A stretch of 18,523 nt of DNA from Lentisphaeria bacterium (lineage in GTDB: Bacteria > Verrucomicrobiota > Lentisphaeria > Oligosphaerales > PUNB01), in contig SLNM01000218.1 of NCBI GenBank assembly GCA_007133055.1, positions 1 through 18,523 on the forward strand, read 5' to 3'. Below the pieces are notes generated by a model. That model was not told the origin of the DNA and searched no databases. It was given only the letters and a program-made list of their open reading frames with translations. Each line of letters opens with the position of its first letter. Within the stretch, counting starts at the first letter, position 1. Of this stretch, positions 13,496-18,523 are shown one piece after another. Position numbers and translations under genes: made by a program.

Positions 13496-16372
13496 TCATC
13501 CGTTGCACGGGGTTTGTTTCAACAATGTTCTAGCGTGTCTGGCATAGTGTCCATGCACATCGTTGGCGTATCCTTCCAGAACTTGTTTGGCTCTCCCCTC
13601 GTCATCGCCGCAGTTCAAAAGTGCGCGGGCAACCACCAGCTCTTTCAGCTCCCGATTACGCTCGCTGGTATCACATTGGTCGCCCGGCACTTGTCGCAGG
13701 ACTGCGGCAATACTGTTCCGGCTGTTACCGGCCAAACCGTCAAGCAACCGTGTCAGGGGGCCGGTGGCATCCGCAGTAGGTTGTGCCTGGAGCGCCATCG
13801 AAACCGCACGGCAATGAGAAAACTCACTTTCCGGCGACAGTTTTTTCAGCTTTTCCAGGACAGCCGGCAGAGCCCGCCTGTTCCTTGTGCGTCCCAGGGC
13901 AACCACAACACTGTCGATCTCACTCATCGAAAAACCGAACTGTCCCATTCCAGTGTAATGCCAGCCCTGATCCCAGTCGCCGCCAGCCACTTGATCAAGC
14001 AGGACATCCAGTCCGCTGTCGTCGCCGAGCAAGGCGAGAATGAGCGCGCATCGCTGTTTCTCCGCATCATCCTTCGTCTGTTGAAAAATATCCCGCAGCA
14101 AAGGCCGACTGCGCTCGGGATCGGAAAAGAGGATGGCCAACCCCAGATAATCATCCTTTCCGTTGGCAGCCGCCTCTGCAAAGTCAGCTTCCGTCAGGGG
14201 TGGCGAATCCTGATGCTCCAATACTTCCGGCGCCAGAATTTTCGTCTGCACCAAGTGTTGCTGCAACGCTTTCATGTCTATTCGCCGCAAAGCGCACTGT
14301 TCCTGCGCCGCCATCGCTGCGGCCCGGCCAGCGGCGTATCCCTGATTCTGGACATCCGGCTGCATACGGATTACCGGCAGCGAGTCGCGATGCGAACTTA
14401 CTGCCAGCCCGGTTACCAGCACCCCCTCCAGTCCGGCGGGCAGCAGACAGCGATAGGATACGTGAGCTGACAGCTCCTCGCGGTCCGGTGGTTTGACCAG
14501 GAAGACCGGGTGGACAGTGAAGCCGTGCGAATCAAAATTGCTGCATGCCGTCACCACGGTATCCTGAAAAGTGCGTCCGGCCAGAAAATCCAACGGCTCA
14601 AGCGTCAACTCCCCCTTGATCTGACGGCGTTCCCGTGATTCAACGATCTGCGCCACATCGAAACAGTCCCGGAACTTAGTCCTTGCCACAGCGAAGGCGC
14701 GGGTGACATCGACCAGGTCATTGTCGTCGACAAAAGTATAGTCGCTGTTAGCATAATGCTCGCCCGGAACATATCTGGAGAGCCCGGTTCCCTGTACGGC
14801 GATATGGTCGGTTGTAATGTCTGCGGTGTCGGCGCCGGCGGCGGCGGCGACGTCGGCATTGCCGGTGGCGTCCACCACCTTTCGCGCCTTAATCAGTCCG
14901 CAGCCGGCCGGGGTTGCGACCACCACACCGCGCACATCGTTGTCCTGGACGGCGGCGGCCAGCGTCATGGCGCCGAACCAGACCTCGGTTCCGGCATCTC
15001 TGGCTGCTTTAAGCAGCCAGTATTTTTTCCATTCCGTGTTCCACCTGGTCTCCGCTTCCACTCGGTCGGGCGGGTCTCCGAGGTTTCTCACCGCCTGATC
15101 AATCTCGCTGGTAAAGCCGCATTTGTTACCATGATAATAGGCGGCAATTCTTCCCTCTGTCCCCATCCCTCCCAAGCCGGCGAGATATTCCAGGATCAGA
15201 GTTCGCGCCCCTGCCCTGCCGCCGGCGATCCCGGCCGGAGCGCCGGCGGTGCCGCCGCCTGCCACCACCACGTCAAACTCGCCAAGGACCGGCATATAAC
15301 TCAAATCCATCTCAATATGAGGATGATCGGCCATGCGATACCACGCATCATACCGGACTGCCTGTAGTTCGTCCAGCCGCGGCAGCCCCTCATAGCCTAC
15401 CCTGACTTCGCCATCTACGGCCTGACGGTCTGCGGTGCTGACCGCCCTGCCCAGCCGGTCTCCCAATGCCGTTATCGCACACGGGTCACGCAAAATCTCG
15501 GCCACTGAGTCGGACACATCGGCCATTGGTCCCAGGACAAAAACCGCGGCATCGCCGCAGGCCATGGCCGCCAAGTCGAAAGCCTCCGCACCTGACCACT
15601 CTGCCTGATGATGCCCGACCGTGCGCAGCCGGTCGCCATAAACCATTTCCGTCCGGTCGGAAGAATAGAGCTGCTGCGGGAACCAGGTGTTCAATCTGAA
15701 ATCAACATCGGCCCGGGCCATGGCAGCGGGGCCGGGATCGGAGAAATGCGCCGTCATCCGGCACTGTCGCGGCAGCAGCTTCCGCTCGCCTGCTGCGAAC
15801 TCACCGGGCAATGCCCGACCTGGGTTGGCGGCCGACGACGTCCCGGTCCGACCAAGTACCACCCGGCGCAATTCATAGTCTCCGGACGCAAATGCATGGA
15901 ACTCAGCCTCCGGCAGCAAACGCGCAAACTGTGCGTGCTCCGTAGCATCGATAATCGTCCCCGCCCTGACCGCCTGGAATCCGGAGCGGTCGGCAAGCAC
16001 TGCTCCGGCCACGCCCCCGTTTGCATCGCGCAGGCAGCGAAAAGGATGAACCATGTACAAAAAATCCACCCCCGCCTCAACCATCGCCTGCTCCAGGCGA
16101 AACTTGACCCGGAGCGGGGTTGCCGGCGGGTTGGCGAAGAAATCGCGGCCGAACAAGTCAGGGGCAATGGATGGAGATTCGCCGGAGGCGCCCCAGTTCC
16201 AGTAGTTCATCACCGCGGCCACATCCTCGCCTGGATAAGTGTGGGAAGTGGCGCACAGAACGCTCCGGCCATTTCGGCGAGCGGCCAAAGCAGCCGCCAC
16301 CGCTCCGGCAGTGGCGCCAAAGATCAGCAGATCAACCTCGCACATCAATGGAACTTTGACAGTCATACTCAT
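13496..16372 (-). CDS. FAD-dependent oxidoreductase, tandem FAD domains plus HEAT-like C-terminus
   Basis: A 958-residue protein. A first Rossmann-like region (about 14-40, LLIFGATAGAVAAALAARR) has GATAGA in place of the usual GxGxxG. The second (about 366-395, DVVVAGGGTAGAPAGIAGGRAGARTLILE) is canonical and is followed by LGGMGTEGRIAAYYHGN. VVDATGNADVAAAAG (499-513) and the late GYAAGRAAAMAA (678-689) are typical of FAD_oxidored (PF12831-type) proteins. From about 735 the sequence changes to helical pairs with an alpha-solenoid look (LGLAILFSDPERSRPLLRDI, VVALGRTRNRRALPAVLEKL), like HEAT/PBS-lyase repeats. No signal peptide is visible. The substrate is unknown, but relatives are common beside glycoside hydrolases. 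Two ATGs compete. The first (16372) has AAGGA only two bases away, while the second (16366) is eight bases from it and is better placed. It is followed by mutM after four bases. Confidence 0.86.
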   Translation of the reverse strand: MSMTVKVPLMCEVDLLIFGATAGAVAAALAARRNGRSVLCATSHTYPGEDVAAVMNYWNWGASGESPSIAPDLFGRDFFANPPATPLRVKFRLEQAMVEAGVDFLYMVHPFRCLRDANGGVAGAVLADRSGFQAVRAGTIIDATEHAQFARLLPEAEFHAFASGDYELRRVVLGRTGTSSAANPGRALPGEFAAGERKLLPRQCRMTAHFSDPGPAAMARADVDFRLNTWFPQQLYSSDRTEMVYGDRLRTVGHHQAEWSGAEAFDLAAMACGDAAVFVLGPMADVSDSVAEILRDPCAITALGDRLGRAVSTADRQAVDGEVRVGYEGLPRLDELQAVRYDAWYRMADHPHIEMDLSYMPVLGEFDVVVAGGGTAGAPAGIAGGRAGARTLILEYLAGLGGMGTEGRIAAYYHGNKCGFTSEIDQAVRNLGDPPDRVEAETRWNTEWKKYWLLKAARDAGTEVWFGAMTLAAAVQDNDVRGVVVATPAGCGLIKARKVVDATGNADVAAAAGADTADITTDHIAVQGTGLSRYVPGEHYANSDYTFVDDNDLVDVTRAFAVARTKFRDCFDVAQIVESRERRQIKGELTLEPLDFLAGRTFQDTVVTACSNFDSHGFTVHPVFLVKPPDREELSAHVSYRCLLPAGLEGVLVTGLAVSSHRDSLPVIRMQPDVQNQGYAAGRAAAMAAQEQCALRRIDMKALQQHLVQTKILAPEVLEHQDSPPLTEADFAEAAANGKDDYLGLAILFSDPERSRPLLRDIFQQTKDDAEKQRCALILALLGDDSGLDVLLDQVAGGDWDQGWHYTGMGQFGFSMSEIDSVVVALGRTRNRRALPAVLEKLKKLSPESEFSHCRAVSMALQAQPTADATGPLTRLLDGLAGNSRNSIAAVLRQVPGDQCDTSERNRELKELVVARALLNCGDDEGRAKQVLEGYANDVHGHYARHARTLLKQTPCNG

Positions 16373-16447
16373 TTTCCTTTTTCAACAACTTCTGTCGGCA
16401 CCCTCTGCCTCCTGCCTCACAGAAAAATACCATAGACAACCCAAGCC

Positions 16448-16453
16448 ATTATA
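16448..16453 (-). promoter_or_regulatory. Candidate -10 box upstream of the FAD oxidoreductase
   Basis: On the minus strand this is a perfect TATAAT, preceded directly by GTTG, about 75 bases before the start codon. The base composition around it is more AT-rich than the flanking genes. No convincing -35 box lies 16-18 bases further upstream, so the call rests on the -10 alone. Confidence 0.35.
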
Positions 16454-16532
16454 CAACTTGCACAGCCGTCCGATTTGGATTGTCCCAACCATTGAACCGT
16501 CTGTTTTTTCCAGGCTGCGGAAGTTGAGCAGG

Positions 16533-17396
16533 CTACTGTCGCCGAGTTCTGCGCCAGGCGACCAGTGCGCTGACCACAAACCACAGACAGGCGACCAGGA
16601 TGACGGTGGCGCCGGTGGCGGTATTGGCCCAGTTCTGGGCGGAGATCAGCAGTCCTGCCACGGCCGAACTTACCCCAATCAGGTTAGCCCACCAGAACAT
16701 GCGACCGGCGGAGCGAGCGAAATTGCGGGCGGCCGCCGCCGGCACAACAAGCATGGCAGTCACCAGGAGCATGCCGACGGTTCGCACCGAGAAAATCACC
16801 ACCAAGGCCAGGAGCGCAGCGTAGACATACTGATATAGCCTGACCCGCACCCGATGAGTTTGCGCCAGGGCCGGATGCAGCCCTATGTAGAGCAGGCGAT
16901 TGTAGCCGAACCACATGAACACGAAAAGAAAGACAAACAGCAGCAGCAGCATTGTCAGCTCGGGATCGTCGAGAGTAAGAATATCGCCGTAGAGAAAAGT
17001 TTGCGCCTCCACCGCCGCGCTGCGGTCGCGGCTGACCACGGCCAGGCCGAAGGCGATGCCAGCCGAGAAGAAGACACCGATCACCGTATCGACCGACAGC
17101 GAGCTGCGCCGCTGAACCACCATGATACCCAGGCCAAAGACGAGCGCGAAAACAACCATCGTCCAGTCCGGATTCAAGCCAAGGATCAAACCGATGGCCA
17201 CACCAGTGAACGCGGTATGACTGACCGCGTCGGAGAAGAAAGCCATGCGGTGGTTGACCACATGCACCCCCATCGTCGCCGCCATCGGCGCCAGCAGCAA
17301 CAGTCCGAGCAGAGCCTGCTGCATAAACCTGGCTTCCATGCACGGGCATGGAATCAGCCGGCCAAGAGCCTGGTAGATGAAGGACAGATCAATCAT
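16533..17396 (-). CDS. Metal ABC transporter permease, ABC-3 family (ZnuB/MntB type)
   Basis: A 287-residue, very hydrophobic protein with about eight predicted membrane spans. It has the ABC-3 pattern: an N-terminal PMAATMGVHVVNHRMAFFSDAVSHTAFTGVAIG (residues 37-65, with the conserved SDAVSHTAFxG), a middle SLSVDTVIGVFFSAGIAFG, and the permease loop VRTVGMLLVTAMLVVPAAAAR. These proteins import Zn, Mn or Fe with a partner ATPase and a periplasmic binding protein. Zn is the commonest substrate of close relatives, but specificity cannot be read. The start ATG overlaps the TGA of the ATPase gene as ATGA, showing translational coupling. No binding-protein gene (ZnuA) is found next to it inside the window. 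A 160-base gap with a putative promoter separates it from the next minus-strand gene. Confidence 0.92.
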   Translation of the reverse strand: MIDLSFIYQALGRLIPCPCMEARFMQQALLGLLLLAPMAATMGVHVVNHRMAFFSDAVSHTAFTGVAIGLILGLNPDWTMVVFALVFGLGIMVVQRRSSLSVDTVIGVFFSAGIAFGLAVVSRDRSAAVEAQTFLYGDILTLDDPELTMLLLLFVFLFVFMWFGYNRLLYIGLHPALAQTHRVRVRLYQYVYAALLALVVIFSVRTVGMLLVTAMLVVPAAAARNFARSAGRMFWWANLIGVSSAVAGLLISAQNWANTATGATVILVACLWFVVSALVAWRRTRRQ

Positions 17397-18181
17397 CTGT
17401 TATGGTTCCGTGCACACTCGCATTTCTTTTCCTCCGCCACCGACATCAGACTGCGGCGATCAACCACCCCCATATGCGGACCGAAGGTGCTGGCCAGCAC
17501 ATCCGAGTTCATGACTTGATGGGGGCAGCCCTCGCCGGTCACCCTGCCCTTCAGACAGATCACATGACTGGCATGGGCCATGACCATGGCCAAATCATGG
17601 CTGACCATCAACTGCGTGAAACGCCGTTCCTGCCGCAACGATTCCAGCAGTTCACAGAACAACTGCTCACCCTGAAAATCGACACCTGCCGCCGCCTCGT
17701 CCAGAACCAGCAGCTCCGGTTCCTGCTGGAGAGCCAGTGCCAAGAGTATACGCTGCATCTCGCCTCCGGACAGAGCGCCGAGATGACGGTTGGCCAGGTC
17801 CTCTCCATGCACCGATTGCAGATGATGCTGCGCGCGCCGCCGGCAGTTTTTGCTCAACCCCATCCATAACGGCAGGTTCTGCAGTCCCATAACCAGGAAT
17901 TCGATGACCGTGATCGGCATACCCCGGTCGAATGACAACCGCTGGGGAACATAGCCCATGCGTACGGCCCGGCCTGGCCTGCCGCCGCTGAAGCGAACTT
18001 GGCCAGTGAACGGGATTTGGCCGAGCAAAGCCAGCAGCAGAGTGGTTTTACCGGCTCCGTTGGGTCCGACGATTGCCGTGCAACCGTGCCGGGGAACCAT
18101 AGCGGTAACTCGGTCGAGAACGGTCATGCCCTCAAGACGGACAGTGAGCTGATCGAACTCGACGGCGGGCTCGTGTGACAT
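17393..18181 (-). CDS. Metal ABC transporter ATP-binding protein (ZnuC/MntA type)
   Basis: A 262-residue ABC ATPase with Walker A GPNGAGKTT (39-47), Q-loop YVPQR (77-81), signature LSGGEMQR (137-144), Walker B LLVLDE (157-162) and H-loop VSHD (His195). It energises the coupled ABC-3 permease. The C-terminus carries a Cys/His-containing tail, KKCECARNHNR, that could bind metal, though this is speculative. The ATG at 18181 is preferred because GGAG lies about six bases upstream. An in-frame TTG at 18193 would add four residues. The gene leads the operon as read on the minus strand. The 172 bases up to the next plus-strand candidate at 18354 hold no clear operator of the Zur/Fur type. Confidence 0.93.
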   Translation of the reverse strand: MSHEPAVEFDQLTVRLEGMTVLDRVTAMVPRHGCTAIVGPNGAGKTTLLLALLGQIPFTGQVRFSGGRPGRAVRMGYVPQRLSFDRGMPITVIEFLVMGLQNLPLWMGLSKNCRRRAQHHLQSVHGEDLANRHLGALSGGEMQRILLALALQQEPELLVLDEAAAGVDFQGEQLFCELLESLRQERRFTQLMVSHDLAMVMAHASHVICLKGRVTGEGCPHQVMNSDVLASTFGPHMGVVDRRSLMSVAEEKKCECARNHNR

Positions 18182-18353
18182 TGTTCGCTCCAACTTGGAA
18201 TCCGGTTGATTTTACTGTGGTTCTGACGGGTTACGGCCGGTTCATGACAGCGGTGGCTTTTCGCGGAATCAAATGTATTGTCTTCCTACCAGCTATTTTT
18301 TTGTTCACTGGCGTATGATTGCGAGAGCTTCTTGTTGACAGCAACCATGCACC

Positions 18354-18523
18354 ATGCAAAGGGAGCGCAGTTCTCATTTCGATTTCGGCCGACGAGAGCG
18401 GGCGACGAGAGCGGTGGACGATTGGGCGCTTTCCACCTTGCCCGTTTCCACCGTCGCCAGGGCGCAGGAGTGCCTGACTCTCGACGGCGAGGCCAATGCG
18501 GCCAACCTGTTGCGGTTCATCGC
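18354..18523 (+). CDS. 5' part of an unidentified protein, cut by window end
   Basis: An open frame runs from ATG 18354 to the window edge (about 56 residues, beginning MQRERSSHFDFGRRERATR). Third codon positions are mostly G or C, as in the real genes here, and the later part (DDWALSTLPVSTVARAQECL) looks like a normal helical protein. There is no good ribosome site. A second frame from ATG 18347 is also open to the edge, so the choice is not certain. No family is recognised. It diverges from the metal transporter operon. Confidence 0.4.
   Translation, partial: MQRERSSHFDFGRRERATRAVDDWALSTLPVSTVARAQECLTLDGEANAANLLRFI

Noticed and set aside
13421..14470. Long plus-strand open frame opposite the FAD oxidoreductase
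   Set aside because: The minus-strand protein has clear family motifs throughout. The plus-strand translation is low in complexity logic and matches nothing; it is a shadow in GC-rich DNA.
15608..16435. Second long plus-strand frame opposite the FAD oxidoreductase
   Set aside because: Same reason. It runs through the conserved first Rossmann region of the real gene and has no ribosome site or domain.
16520..16535. Permease stop codon also reads TAGCCTG on the minus strand, like the repeat ends
   Set aside because: Beyond TAGCCTG the match falls away (about 10 of 15) and there is no inverted partner, so it is probably chance.
18335..18340. Perfect TTGACA before the partial gene at the right edge
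   Set aside because: There is no -10-like hexamer 16-18 bases downstream, and the spacing would put it inside the proposed coding region.

Overview
The window looks like a chromosomal stretch of a GC-rich Gram-negative bacterium. Supporting genes are a large AsmA-type envelope protein, a lipoprotein, an RseP-type site-2 protease, and a glycoside hydrolase plus a multi-domain FAD oxidoreductase of kinds common in the PVC superphylum (Lentisphaerota, Kiritimatiellota, Planctomycetota). The phylum is inferred from family recognition only. There are no rRNA, tRNA, CRISPR, integrase or transposase genes.

Layout. (1) 3-1906, plus strand: the 3' part of a GH5-like glycoside hydrolase overlaps a KamA-family radical-SAM lysine aminomutase. 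(2) 1942-7278: an AsmA-like protein (minus) diverges from a small lipoprotein (plus), which converges on and overlaps the RseP-like protease (minus). (3) 7537-10738, plus strand: a probable membrane operon of a two-TM protein with a PH-like tail, a CPBP/CAAX-type intramembrane protease and a GT-C (ArnT/PMT-like) glycosyltransferase. (4) 10976-12439, plus strand: an asparagine-synthetase-like protein whose glutaminase domain has lost its catalytic cysteine. (5) 12655-16372, minus strand: a tandem-Rossmann FAD oxidoreductase with a HEAT-like tail, followed four bases later by mutM (fpg). (6) 16533-18181, minus strand: an ATGA-coupled metal ABC transporter pair (ATPase, then permease). (7) 18354 to the end: the 5' part of an unidentified plus-strand gene.

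The most striking non-coding signal is a family of short inverted-repeat elements in the gene gaps of 8.1-12.7 kb. The fullest copy, 12477-12657, is bounded by TA dinucleotides with about 16-bp terminal inverted repeats. It is one concentric palindrome, since three nested arm pairs share the centre 12567. A collapsed copy lies at 8154-8195 and a single end at 10736-10750. At two of these sites the TAG stop codon of the neighbouring gene is formed by the repeat end itself. This fits a TA-targeting, MITE-like, non-autonomous element, and no mobilising enzyme is present.

The clearest protein-level anomaly is the asparagine synthetase homologue. Its synthetase motifs are intact, but the Cys2 nucleophile and the oxyanion Asn of the glutaminase domain are replaced. 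I see no complete new multi-gene defence or biosynthetic system. The best candidates for something undescribed are the repeat family, the degenerate amidotransferase and the membrane operon.
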